Source of the DNA: Mycobacterium yunnanensis
GTDB lineage: Bacteria; Actinomycetota; Actinomycetes; Mycobacteriales; Mycobacteriaceae
Reading direction: 5' to 3'
DNA: 64,000 nt
Assembly: GCF_025823185.1 (NCBI RefSeq)
Contig: NZ_JACKVK010000013.1
Location: forward strand, 535,151-599,150
Under the pieces are notes generated by a model, which made no database searches, had not been told where the DNA came from, and worked only from the letters and a program-made list of their open reading frames with translations. A program made the translations under genes and the position numbers. How positions within the stretch are numbered: position 1 is the stretch's first letter; every line of letters begins with the position of its first letter. Positions 7,946 to 16,079 of this stretch are shown here, in pieces.

Positions 7946-9540
7946 GCCGCCTTCCCGTCCGCGCCGGCGGAGCGGACGGCCTCGGGGCGAGTCCACAATG
8001 CGTCGAGCCCGCCGATGAGTAGCCGGTGGCGCTGTGTGGGATCTTGTCGCGGAAGGTCGACGCGCTTGTGCATGCCGCGAGTCTCGTTGCGCTGCAACGC
8101 AGCGTGGTACATCCACCGCGCATGGGCCGCCATCGCCGCGGCTTCACGCGCACGGAAGACGTCCTCGCCGGTGTCACCAAGACTCGCTCGCACGGCAGAC
8201 CACACGTCGTGCAGTGACTCCAGGGCCCGAACCAGATGAGCGGGATGACGCAGGAAGTTGTCCTGGTGCGGCAGCACCCGCCGCTGTACGGCGGCCGTCA
8301 CCGCCCGGTGGTCGAGTCCGACGGGGCCGGTGGGGCGCAACCCGGCACCGCCAATGGCCCGTAGTCCGTCGGGGCGTGCACCGCGGTTCCTGGCGAACGT
8401 CGCGGCACCGCGGCCCGCCCAACTCCCCGACGACGCCGCCCACGCCGCGTTGTGGCTGCCTCCACCGGTGAAGCCGCCGCAGATCAGTTCGCGGGTGGCG
8501 GTGTCACCGGCAGCATAGAGGCCGGGAACGTCGGTGGCGCAGTCGAAGTCGGCAATCCGTACCCCACCGGTGCCGCGCACGGTTCCCTCCGCGACGAGCG
8601 TGATCTCGAAGAATTCGGTGAACGGGTCGATCCCCAGCCGATCGAAGACGAGGAAGAAGTTGGGTTGTCCCCTGCGCATCGCGCGCCGTTCCTCCTCGGT
8701 GGCGCGGTCGATGCGGGCGAACACCGGTTCGTCGCGCAACGTCTCCGCGATCAGCGTGCGCCCTCTGGCGCTCCCCGCCCCCTCGATGACGCTGTGGTCA
8801 CCACGGTAGAACGTGGCCCACGAGTAGTAGGCGGTCTTGGTCAGCGACGTTCCCTTGGGTGCGATGGCGAACGAGTTGGAGAACTCCATGCCTGACAGGA
8901 CCGCACCCGCCTCGACGGCCATCAGCGCACCGTCACCGGTGTTGACGTCGCACCCGAGCGTCTTGGACTGGAAGGCACACCCACCGGCGGCGAGGACGAC
9001 CGCGCCCGCCTCGATGCGCACCGCGCGACCCGACGCTCGGTCGAGGGCCACCGCCCCCGACACCACGCCGTCGGCGTCGACGAGGAGTTCCAATGCCGGG
9101 GTGTGGTCGAGGATGCGGACGCCGAGGCGCTGCACCCGGGTCCGTTGTCTGCGCATGTATTCGGGGCCCTGAACGTCACCGCGCAACGACCTGCCGTCGG
9201 GGCCGACCGGGAACGGGTAGCGCTGCACCGTGGCCAGTTCGTCCATCCGGTCATGGGTCTCGTCGAGCACGCGAGTCATCCAGTCACGCTCGGCGAGGTG
9301 GCCTCCGAGGGCCTCTCTGCTGGCCATTGCCGCCTCGCGCAACTCGGGCATGTCGTCGACGTACCACACACCGGTGCCCACCGATGCGGTCGCCCCGCTG
9401 GATCCGGTGTGGCCCTTGTCCACGAGCACCACGTCGACTCCCTCCTGCGCCGCCTTGATCGCGGCCCAGGTCCCGGCGGGACCACCGCCGATGACGAGGA
9501 CGTCCGTCGAGACTGCTTCTAGCGCAGCGGCTTCGGTCAT
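7942..9540 (-). CDS. FAD-dependent oxidoreductase, fumarate reductase/AprA-like flavoprotein
   Basis: This is a 532-residue flavoprotein. The dinucleotide-binding motif GGGPAG lies at residues 18-23, followed by the ribose-binding acidic strand (VVLVDKG) and the GSSGATASVGTG segment typical of the succinate dehydrogenase/fumarate reductase/AprA superfamily. A second FAD motif, LYAAGDTATRELICGG, lies near residue 345. The helical C-terminus is about as long as in family members. It is coupled to a two-cluster ferredoxin and preceded by an LLM monooxygenase and an Ssu-type transporter. True AprA reduces adenylylsulfate; an assimilatory role in organosulfur processing is inferred and the substrate is unknown. 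The ATG at 9540 follows GGAG. Confidence 0.8.
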   Translation of the reverse strand: MTEAAALEAVSTDVLVIGGGPAGTWAAIKAAQEGVDVVLVDKGHTGSSGATASVGTGVWYVDDMPELREAAMASREALGGHLAERDWMTRVLDETHDRMDELATVQRYPFPVGPDGRSLRGDVQGPEYMRRQRTRVQRLGVRILDHTPALELLVDADGVVSGAVALDRASGRAVRIEAGAVVLAAGGCAFQSKTLGCDVNTGDGALMAVEAGAVLSGMEFSNSFAIAPKGTSLTKTAYYSWATFYRGDHSVIEGAGSARGRTLIAETLRDEPVFARIDRATEEERRAMRRGQPNFFLVFDRLGIDPFTEFFEITLVAEGTVRGTGGVRIADFDCATDVPGLYAAGDTATRELICGGFTGGGSHNAAWAASSGSWAGRGAATFARNRGARPDGLRAIGGAGLRPTGPVGLDHRAVTAAVQRRVLPHQDNFLRHPAHLVRALESLHDVWSAVRASLGDTGEDVFRAREAAAMAAHARWMYHAALQRNETRGMHKRVDLPRQDPTQRHRLLIGGLDALWTRPEAVRSAGADGKAA

Positions 9541-9549
9541 CGGACTCCT

Positions 9550-10884
9550 TCAGGAAGTGGCACGAAATTGGTTGGGTGGAACGGCGAGACCGTAGTGCTC
9601 GCGCAACGTGGCGCCGCTGTAGTCCTCGCGAAAGAGGCCCTTGCCGCGCAGAATCGGAAGTACGTGTTCGACGAAGACCTCCAACTGCGACGGCAGCGCG
9701 GGGGCCATGACGTTGAAACCGTCGGCCGCCCCGCCCTCGAACCACGAGATGACGGTGTCGGTGGCCTGCTCGGGGGTTCCGACGAAGGTGAAGTGGCCCC
9801 GCCCGCCGCCCAGCCGCGACAGGATCTCCCCCACGGTGAGGTGTTCGCGCACGGCCATGTCGATGATGAGATCCGACCTGCTCTGTGAGCCTTGCAGTTT
9901 CGGCCGCTGAAGGATTAAGTCGGGTAGCGGTGCGTTCAGATCGAACACCGACGGTTCCACCTCGAGGTTCCAGGCCAGCTGCGACAGCCCGTATTCGGGT
10001 ACGCGGAGGTCGTCGAACTGGCGCGCCAAGTCGTTGGCCTCGGCTTCGGTGGACCCGATGAACGGCACGATGCCTGGCAACACCACCACGGAGTCGGGAT
10101 GGCGACCCGCCGCGGCGGTCCTCGTCTTGATGTCACGGTAGAAGTCCGCGGCGCGCTCGTAGGTCTGGTGTGCGGTGAAGATGGCCTCCGCGTGCCGGGC
10201 GGCGAAGTTCTTGCCGTCCTCGGATGAGCCGGCCTGCACCAGTAGTGGGTGGCCCTGGGGTGGGCGTTCGACGTTGAGCGGACCCGCGACCTTGAAGTGG
10301 TCCCCGACGTGGTCGACCGCGTGCAGGCGGTTCGGGTCGGCGTATCGGCCGGATTCCTTGTCGGCCAGAACAGCGTCATGCTCCCAGCTGTCCCAGAGCG
10401 CCTTGGCGATGGTGAGGAATTCGTCGGCCCGCGCGTAACGCGCGGCATGGTCGGGCCGGTCGTCGAGCCCGAAGTTGGCCGCCTCGTCGGCCCCGGCGGA
10501 GGTGACCACGTTCCACCCGGCCCGTCCACCGCTCACGTGGTCGACCGATGCGAGACGACGTGCCAAGTTGTACGGCTCGTTGTAGGTCGAGGAGACCGTC
10601 GCTATGAGACCGATTCGACTGGTGTGCTGCGACAGCGCGGTCAGTAGGGTGAACGGCTCGAGTTGGCCGGGAGGCCGGAACTCACCGCTTCCGGTCAGCG
10701 CCGGGCCGTCGGCCAGGAACAGCGAGTCGAACTTGGCCGCCTCGGCCACGGTGGCGAGTCGGATCCAGTGAGACAGATCGAAGTCCGCCCGTGGATTGCT
10801 CTCAGGCAAGCGCCAGGCAGCCTCGTGATGTCCGGCCTCCATGAGGAAGGCGTTGAGGTGCAGCTCTCGCCTGGCAGTGCTCAC
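9550..10884 (-). CDS. NtaA/SnaA/DszA/SoxA-family LLM monooxygenase
   Basis: This 444-residue protein shows the family blocks in order: MEAGHHEAAWRLPES near the N-terminus, FLADGPAL, TYNEPYNLARRLASVDHVS, GGRAGWNVVTS near residue 146, LLVQAGSSEDGKNFAARHAE and FVGTPEQATDTVISWF. The family uses FMNH2 and O2 on bulky substrates such as nitrilotriacetate and dibenzothiophene sulfone. GTG at 10884 has GGAGA about 9 nt upstream. It lies 9 nt upstream of the AprA-like gene and 33 nt downstream of ssuA, so it probably acts on a sulfur compound imported by that transporter. Confidence 0.85.
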   Translation of the reverse strand: MSTARRELHLNAFLMEAGHHEAAWRLPESNPRADFDLSHWIRLATVAEAAKFDSLFLADGPALTGSGEFRPPGQLEPFTLLTALSQHTSRIGLIATVSSTYNEPYNLARRLASVDHVSGGRAGWNVVTSAGADEAANFGLDDRPDHAARYARADEFLTIAKALWDSWEHDAVLADKESGRYADPNRLHAVDHVGDHFKVAGPLNVERPPQGHPLLVQAGSSEDGKNFAARHAEAIFTAHQTYERAADFYRDIKTRTAAAGRHPDSVVVLPGIVPFIGSTEAEANDLARQFDDLRVPEYGLSQLAWNLEVEPSVFDLNAPLPDLILQRPKLQGSQSRSDLIIDMAVREHLTVGEILSRLGGGRGHFTFVGTPEQATDTVISWFEGGAADGFNVMAPALPSQLEVFVEHVLPILRGKGLFREDYSGATLREHYGLAVPPNQFRATS

Positions 10885-10917
10885 AGGTAGGTCTCCGTCT
10901 CTGGTAATGCGTTGGCG

Positions 10918-11964
10918 CTAGGACGATTTCGAGCTGTCGAAACCATCGGGCAGGAGGTTGTCACTGATGGTGGTGAGATCGACCCTCTTCGTGATCTCGC
11001 CCGCCTCGAAGAAGGCGTCACTGAGCGCCTGTTCGGCCTTGACGTCCTCGGGTAGGAACTGGGTGATCTTGAAGGGGAACGAGTCGACGGTCGCCCTGGC
11101 ATCCTTCTGCGGCACGCCGGTCTCCTTGGAGATCGCCTTGGCGTACTCGTCGGGATTCTGCTGTGCCCAGTTGAAGATTCGGGCAACACGCGTCAGCACG
11201 TCGGCCAGGGCCGCCCGCCGAACGGGGTCGCCGAGGGACTTGTCGGTGGCCACATAGTAGTTGTTCGACTGGTCGATTGGCGGTACGCCCTTGGCGATGA
11301 TGCGGGCACCCTGGCCCACCGCGACCGAGGACTGGGGATCCCAGATGGACCACGCGTCCACCTTGCCGGTGTTGAACGCCGACGCGCCGGCAGCGGGGCT
11401 GAGGTACACGAGTTGGACGTCCTTGGGCGTCAAGCCGACGCTCTTGAGCGCCAGCAAGGCCAAACCGTGCGCGGAGCTGCCCTGGGGAACGGCGATCCTC
11501 TTGCCCCGCAAGTCACCGAGGCTCTGAATCGACGAGTCCTTGGGTACCAGGATGTTCTCGGCCGCCTTCGTCGGATCGGCCCCACGCTGCGTCGCGACGA
11601 TCTTGAAGCCATACTCCTTCGCGGCCCCGGTGATCGGCGGAACGGTACCGACACTGCCCAGGTCGATGTCGCCGGAGGCCGCCGCCTGCACCAGCGGCGG
11701 CCCGTAGTCGAACCGCGCGAACTTCACCTTGTACGGCGCGTCGTCGAACGCACCGGTGACCTTCGCGAGTTCCTCGCTGCCGTCACCGCCGTTGTCGCCA
11801 AGGGTGAACGAGAATTGACTCCACTCGGGGTGGGCCACCGCCGATCCGGTCGGCTTGCTCAACGCGCCCTGCGGACCCGCTGCCGGTGAACTGCACGCCG
11901 CCAGCACGCTGGTGGCGATCAGTGCGACGGCCGTGCCGACGAGACGAAACTTCCGGTGGGACAT
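10918..11964 (-). CDS. ssuA: Aliphatic sulfonate ABC transporter substrate-binding lipoprotein
   Basis: This 348-residue protein starts with a lipoprotein signal: positive MSHRKFR, a hydrophobic core and lipobox VLAAC with the acylated Cys at 24. The mature part is an SsuA/TauA-type fold, with FDYGPPLVQAAASGDIDLG and KDSSIQSLGDLRGKRIAVPQGSSAHG as recognisable blocks and SIWDPQSSVA in the second lobe. It binds a sulfonate-like ligand at the outer face of the membrane. Gene order on the minus strand is permease, ATPase, then this gene, with 8 nt between the ATPase frame and its start region. Ligand identity is unknown. Confidence 0.85.
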   Translation of the reverse strand: MSHRKFRLVGTAVALIATSVLAACSSPAAGPQGALSKPTGSAVAHPEWSQFSFTLGDNGGDGSEELAKVTGAFDDAPYKVKFARFDYGPPLVQAAASGDIDLGSVGTVPPITGAAKEYGFKIVATQRGADPTKAAENILVPKDSSIQSLGDLRGKRIAVPQGSSAHGLALLALKSVGLTPKDVQLVYLSPAAGASAFNTGKVDAWSIWDPQSSVAVGQGARIIAKGVPPIDQSNNYYVATDKSLGDPVRRAALADVLTRVARIFNWAQQNPDEYAKAISKETGVPQKDARATVDSFPFKITQFLPEDVKAEQALSDAFFEAGEITKRVDLTTISDNLLPDGFDSSKSS

Positions 11965-11972
11965 GCGTTCTC

Positions 11973-12710
11973 CTAGTTCACGTGGCCGCTGGCGAGTCCG
12001 AGGTCGCCAAGCAGTTCGAGCCGAAGTTGTTCGCGGGCGACGCTGGCCTCGCGATCGGCCGCCGACAACTGGACGTCGTGAGCACTTCCGATGCGCCCGT
12101 GGCTCATCACCACGACGCGGTCGGCCAGCGCGATCGCTTCGTCGACGTCATGGGTGACCAGCAACATCGACGCGTGGTGCCGGCGACGCAGTTCGCGCAC
12201 CAACTCGTGCATCCTGACCCTCGTGATGGCGTCCAGCGCCGCGAAGGGTTCGTCGAGCAGGATGAGCTCCGGTTCGGCGACCAACGCCCGCGCCAGCGCG
12301 ACCCGTTGCGCCTCGCCCCCGGAAAGCTCCTTCGGCCATGCCCTTTCGCGCCCCGACAGGTGGACGTCTGCCAGCGCGCGACGGGCGCGTTCGTCGGAAT
12401 CCGAACCACGCAGTCCAAGGGTCACGTTGGACAGGACCCGCTGCCAGGGCAGCAACCTGTCACCCTGGAACACGACGGCACGCTTCGCGGGCACCTCGAT
12501 GCGGCCGCCATCGGGCCGGTCCAGGCCGGCAAGCAGTCGCAGCAACGTGCTCTTGCCGCACCCCGAGGGTCCCAGCAGCACGACGAGTTCCTCGCCGGCG
12601 ATGGTCAGGTCCAGCCGGTCGAGAACGGTGCGCTCGCCGAACCGCCGCACGACCTGCTCGGCAAGGACACCCGTCCGCTGCCTCGCCGCGGTCACGTTCG
12701 GGGCGCTCAC
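11973..12710 (-). CDS. ssuB: Sulfonate ABC transporter ATPase
   Basis: This 245-residue ABC ATPase has Walker A GPSGCGKST at 47-55, Q-loop FQGDRLLPW near 81, signature LSGGEAQRV at 129-137, Walker B LILLDEP near 149 and H-loop TH at 187. The Q-loop sequence with LLPW is typical of SsuB/TauB/nitrate importers. The GTG start at 12710 overlaps the permease stop (GTGA), which fixes the N-terminus as MSAPNV. It energises the import complex with the permease before it and the binding lipoprotein after it. Confidence 0.9.
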   Translation of the reverse strand: MSAPNVTAARQRTGVLAEQVVRRFGERTVLDRLDLTIAGEELVVLLGPSGCGKSTLLRLLAGLDRPDGGRIEVPAKRAVVFQGDRLLPWQRVLSNVTLGLRGSDSDERARRALADVHLSGRERAWPKELSGGEAQRVALARALVAEPELILLDEPFAALDAITRVRMHELVRELRRRHHASMLLVTHDVDEAIALADRVVVMSHGRIGSAHDVQLSAADREASVAREQLRLELLGDLGLASGHVN

Positions 12711-13603
12711 GACGCCTCGAAGCTCGGGCGCCACCGCAACAGCACGCGCTCGAGGATCCGCACAATCTGGTCGGCCAGCAGGCCGAGCACCGAATAGATG
12801 ACCAGCCCGACGAAGACCTGATTGGTTTGCAAGTAGGTCTGCGCCTGGGTGACCAGGAACCCGAGGCCCTGGTTGGCGTTGACGGTCTCGGCGGCCACCA
12901 GGCCCAAGACGCTGTAGGCGAGCGAGAAGCGCAGCCCGACGAGGAATCCCGGAAGGGCACCGGGTAGCAGGACCCGCCCGATGATGCGCGCCCGTCCCGC
13001 TCCGGTGGTGCGGGCCATCTCGATCAAGCGCTGGTCCACCCCCCGGATGGCGGCGAACAAGTTGAGGTACATCGGCACTCCGGCGCCAAACGCGATCAGC
13101 AACACCTTGGTCAACTCGTCGATGCCGAACCACACGATCATCAGCGGCAGCACGGCCAGCAGCGGGATCGTGTTCAGGATTTGAGCCAGCCCGTTGAAGA
13201 GGTATTCGCCCCGTCGGAGGAAACCGCCAAGCACACCGGTGACGATGCCCACCGTCAAGCCAAGCGCAAGACCGATGCCCGCGCGCTGCAACGAGATCAA
13301 CAGGTCCGGGCCGAGCACACCGTCTCGCCACAGTTGCACCACGGTGGCTGCGATGTCGGTCGGCGCGGGTGCGTAGAGCGGTGGAATCACCCCGGTGACG
13401 CCGAGGATCTCCCAGACCACCAGGATGACCACGGGCGTGGTGTAGACGCCCAGTGGCCAGTGCAGCCGCTGCCACAGCCGGGCCGGTGCGCCGAGGGGTC
13501 GATCGTCCGGCGGCAGGAACACGTCCCGGCCCGCCAACGGTGTTCCCTCGGCGGCGGAGGCCGTGCCGACGTTGGGCCGGGCTGCCAGACCGAGATCTGT
13601 CAT
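12707..13603 (-). CDS. ssuC: Sulfonate ABC transporter permease
   Basis: This 298-residue BPD-type permease has about six membrane spans after a 50-residue cytoplasmic N-terminus. The EAA loop reads MARTTGAGRARIIGRVLLPGALPGF, preceded by PLMIVWFGIDELTKVLLIAFG, as in SsuC/TauC proteins. The ATG at 13603 has GGAG 6-8 nt upstream. It is the first gene of the ssuC-ssuB-ssuA-LLM-flavoprotein-ferredoxin run; the 326-nt region upstream is shared with the divergent TauE gene and carries a 9-bp inverted repeat. Confidence 0.9.
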   Translation of the reverse strand: MTDLGLAARPNVGTASAAEGTPLAGRDVFLPPDDRPLGAPARLWQRLHWPLGVYTTPVVILVVWEILGVTGVIPPLYAPAPTDIAATVVQLWRDGVLGPDLLISLQRAGIGLALGLTVGIVTGVLGGFLRRGEYLFNGLAQILNTIPLLAVLPLMIVWFGIDELTKVLLIAFGAGVPMYLNLFAAIRGVDQRLIEMARTTGAGRARIIGRVLLPGALPGFLVGLRFSLAYSVLGLVAAETVNANQGLGFLVTQAQTYLQTNQVFVGLVIYSVLGLLADQIVRILERVLLRWRPSFEAS

Positions 13604-13929
13604 GGGCTACTCCAGTCGGTTGCCTTCAATGGCAGGGCATCTGGGCAGGGCGCGATGCGCGACGACCAGGTTCTGCCTCCACCATGGCCTCGCGAGCACC
13701 ATCGGCCGAGCTATGAAATCGCTGGGATTCTTTCGTCGGACCGTGGCGCGGTGCCGGAATGCGTCTACGCTGGGGGTGACAGCGCCTAGGGTTCCGGCAC
13801 GCCGCACTGCGGCCTGCGACTGGTCCGAGCGGCGCCACCGCAGGTCCCGACGACATGCGGTCATCTGAACGGACAAAAGCCTGGAGGATCTCCGCCGGCG
13901 TGCCCCACGCCGGCGAGAAGGTCCTGTCC
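13604..13929. promoter_or_regulatory. Divergent intergenic region between ssuC and TauE-like gene
   Basis: These 326 nt hold the promoters of two divergent sulfur genes. I see no gene with convincing coding features; several frames stay open only because of the GC content. The clearest structure is the inverted repeat annotated separately at 13751-13800. A TACGCT hexamer at 13766-13771 inside the repeat could be a -10 element for the plus-strand gene, but no good -35 lies at the right distance. Confidence 0.5.
13751..13800. repeat. 9-bp inverted repeat, candidate operator or hairpin
   Basis: GTGCCGGAA at 13751-13759 is perfectly repeated in inverse as TTCCGGCAC at 13792-13800, with 32 nt between. 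A smaller nested pair, CGCT at 13768-13771 and AGCG at 13781-13784, would extend a cruciform or RNA hairpin. It lies about 150 nt upstream of ssuC and 130 nt upstream of the TauE-like gene, so it could serve both. No known sulfur-regulator site is recognised in it. Confidence 0.45.
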
Positions 13930-14661
13930 GTGATGGCTCTGTCGTTGATCTTCGTCCTCGCCCTGGCCGCCGGCGCGCTCGGCAGCGTCGTCGGTACCGG
14001 ATCGTCTCTGGTGCTGCTGCCGGTGCTGGTGGTGCTCTACGGGCCCCGGGAGGCGGTGCCCATGATGGCGATCGCCTCGGTCCTCGGCAACGCCGCCCGA
14101 GTCATCGCCTGGTGGCGCGACATTCACTGGCGCGCCGTCGCCGTCTACTCCGCACCGGGCGTCCCCGCGGCGGTTCTGGGCGCACACACCCTGCTGACGA
14201 TCTCACCGCGGATCGTCGACGGATTGCTCGGCGTGTTCTTCCTGGCCATGATCCCCGTCCGCCGGGTGGCGGCGGCGCGGGCCTGGCGCGTGCGCTGGTG
14301 GCACCTGGCGATCGCCGGTGCCGTGGTGGGTTTCCTGACCGGCCTGGTGCTGTCGACCGGCCCCCTGAGCGTCCCGGTGTTCACCGGGTTCGGGTTGTCG
14401 GCAGGACCCTTCCTCGGCACGGAGGCCGCCAGTGCCACGGTGCTCTACGTGGCCAAGCTGCTCACCTTCGGCGGCTTTGGGGTCCTCGTGACGAAGCTGG
14501 TGCTGCAGGGGCTCGTCATCGGGATGGCACTGATGATCGGGCCCTTCGTCACCCGCCGCCTCGTCAGGAGCATGCGGCCCCGCCTGTACGCGCTCGTCGT
14601 CGACGGCGTCTTGATCGTCGCCGGCGCAGGCATGTTCGCCACCACTGTCTCCGTGACCTGA
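13930..14661 (+). CDS. TauE/SafE-family sulfite or organosulfonate exporter
   Basis: This 243-residue integral membrane protein has about seven or eight spans. The N-terminal AGALGSVVGTGSSLVLLPVLVV motif and its half-repeat LTGLVLSTGPLSVPVFTGFGL are the paired signatures of the TauE/SafE family. Members export sulfite or sulfonates or serve as anion transporters. The GTG at 13930 has AGAAGG 8 nt upstream and gives a normal N-terminus; a longer reading from 13855 would add an unlikely polar leader. In an island that makes sulfite from organosulfur compounds, removing excess sulfite is a sensible job. Confidence 0.8.
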   Translation: MMALSLIFVLALAAGALGSVVGTGSSLVLLPVLVVLYGPREAVPMMAIASVLGNAARVIAWWRDIHWRAVAVYSAPGVPAAVLGAHTLLTISPRIVDGLLGVFFLAMIPVRRVAAARAWRVRWWHLAIAGAVVGFLTGLVLSTGPLSVPVFTGFGLSAGPFLGTEAASATVLYVAKLLTFGGFGVLVTKLVLQGLVIGMALMIGPFVTRRLVRSMRPRLYALVVDGVLIVAGAGMFATTVSVT

Positions 14662-14681
14662 CCGCCGGCGGGATGGCCGGT

Positions 14682-16079
14682 TCAGCCGGTGGCGCTGCCG
14701 GATGAGTGAACGGCCCTGCGGGTCAACGGATCTCGCAGTCCAAGATGACCGCGGAGGGTATTGGACGTGTACTCGGTGCGATAGACGCCTCGCTCCTGGA
14801 GTTCGGGGACCAGCCACTCGACGATGTCGTCGAGTCCGCCGGGCACCAGGTATGGCGAGATGTTGAAACCGTCGGTGGCGCCGGCCCGAACCCAGCGCGC
14901 CAACTCGTCGGCGACTTGACCGGGAGTGCCTACGAAACCCGAGCGCAGAGACGTCTCGATGGCGACCTGGCGCAGCGAGAGCCCCTTGGCCTCGGCCAGG
15001 GCCCGCCACTCCTTGGCGATCGCGACCGGATCCTTGCCGTCCCTGGCTGCACCGCGCGTGACCGAGATCGGCGCGGGTATCGGATCATCCTCGGGTAGTG
15101 GACCATCGGGATCGCGGTCGGACAGATCGCGCCCCCACACCTGCCCGACCAGGGACAGCGCGGTCTGCCCGGTGTACTGACCGTCGAGAACCCAGCGCCG
15201 CTTCTCCTCGACCTCGGATGCCCGTTCCGCCAAGACGATCTGGGTACCGGGCAGGATCTTGATGTCGTCGGCCGGTCGCCCGGCCGCGACGAGCCGTGCC
15301 CGGATGTCGGTCGCGAAGGCGAGCGCGTCGTCGAAGTGGGTACCGTGGCGCGAGAAGATGACGTCGGCGTTGGCGGCCGCGAAGTCACGTCCGGTCGACG
15401 AATCCCCGGCTTGGAAGATCACCGGATGGCCCTGGGGGCTGCGGGGCAGCGTCGCGTCGAGGGAGACGTCGAACTGCGAGGTCGAGACGTCGACGTGCCG
15501 GACGGCGTCGGCTCGAGCCCAGGCGTCGGCTGCCGTGGACGTCGCGATCGCATCGTCGGCCCACGAGTCCCAGATGGCGCGGGCCGCGCGGATGAACTGA
15601 CCGGCGCGTTCGTATCTGAGCTCGTGGTCGAGGTATCCGCCGCGCCGAAAGTTCGCCCCGGTCCACGCGTTGTCGGTGGTGACCGCATTCCACCCTGCGC
15701 GACCGCCCGAGAGGACGTCGAGGCCCGCCAGACGCCGTGCCAGATCACCTGGTTCGTTGTACGTGGTGTTCTGAGTGGCGACCAGTCCGATGTGCTCGGT
15801 GATGCCCGCGAGCGTCGACAGCTGGGCGATGGCGTCGGGGCGGCCTGCGATGTCCAGGTCGAGGATCTTGCCGTCCTGCTCCCGCAGGCGCAGCCCCTCA
15901 CCGAGGAAGAAGGCGTCGAACAGCCCGCGCTCGGCCGTGGCGATCATCCGGCGGAACGTCTCGAAGTCGATTTGTGACCCACTGGCCGGAGCCGACCAGA
16001 TCGTCGTGTGGTTGACGCCCTGGAAGAAGACGCCGAAGTGCACCTGGGCGTCCTCGCGATGCCGATCCGACGAACTCAT
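14682..16079 (-). CDS. NtaA/SnaA/DszA/SoxA-family LLM monooxygenase
   Basis: This protein of 465 residues begins MSSSDRHREDAQVHFGVFFQ. Family blocks are GLFDAFFLGEGLRLRE, NTTYNEPGDLARRLAGLDVLS, GGRAGWNAVTT, the linker PQGHPVIFQAGDSSTGRDFAA and FVGTPGQVADELARW. It should be an FMNH2-dependent oxygenase for a bulky organosulfur or related substrate. The ATG at 16079 overlaps the previous stop (ATGA), which decides the start against a much longer open frame. It is the last gene of a three-LLM cassette. Confidence 0.85.
   Translation of the reverse strand: MSSSDRHREDAQVHFGVFFQGVNHTTIWSAPASGSQIDFETFRRMIATAERGLFDAFFLGEGLRLREQDGKILDLDIAGRPDAIAQLSTLAGITEHIGLVATQNTTYNEPGDLARRLAGLDVLSGGRAGWNAVTTDNAWTGANFRRGGYLDHELRYERAGQFIRAARAIWDSWADDAIATSTAADAWARADAVRHVDVSTSQFDVSLDATLPRSPQGHPVIFQAGDSSTGRDFAAANADVIFSRHGTHFDDALAFATDIRARLVAAGRPADDIKILPGTQIVLAERASEVEEKRRWVLDGQYTGQTALSLVGQVWGRDLSDRDPDGPLPEDDPIPAPISVTRGAARDGKDPVAIAKEWRALAEAKGLSLRQVAIETSLRSGFVGTPGQVADELARWVRAGATDGFNISPYLVPGGLDDIVEWLVPELQERGVYRTEYTSNTLRGHLGLRDPLTRRAVHSSGSATG

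Noticed and set aside
13607..13699. Short minus-strand ORF ending just upstream of ssuC with a Cys near its end (MVLARPWWRQNLVVAHRALP...), examined as a possible Cys leader peptide.
   Set aside because: It lacks the R-R-x-V-D-L and R-V-x-S-x-C arrangement and has no leaderless promoter; open frames of this size are common at this GC content.
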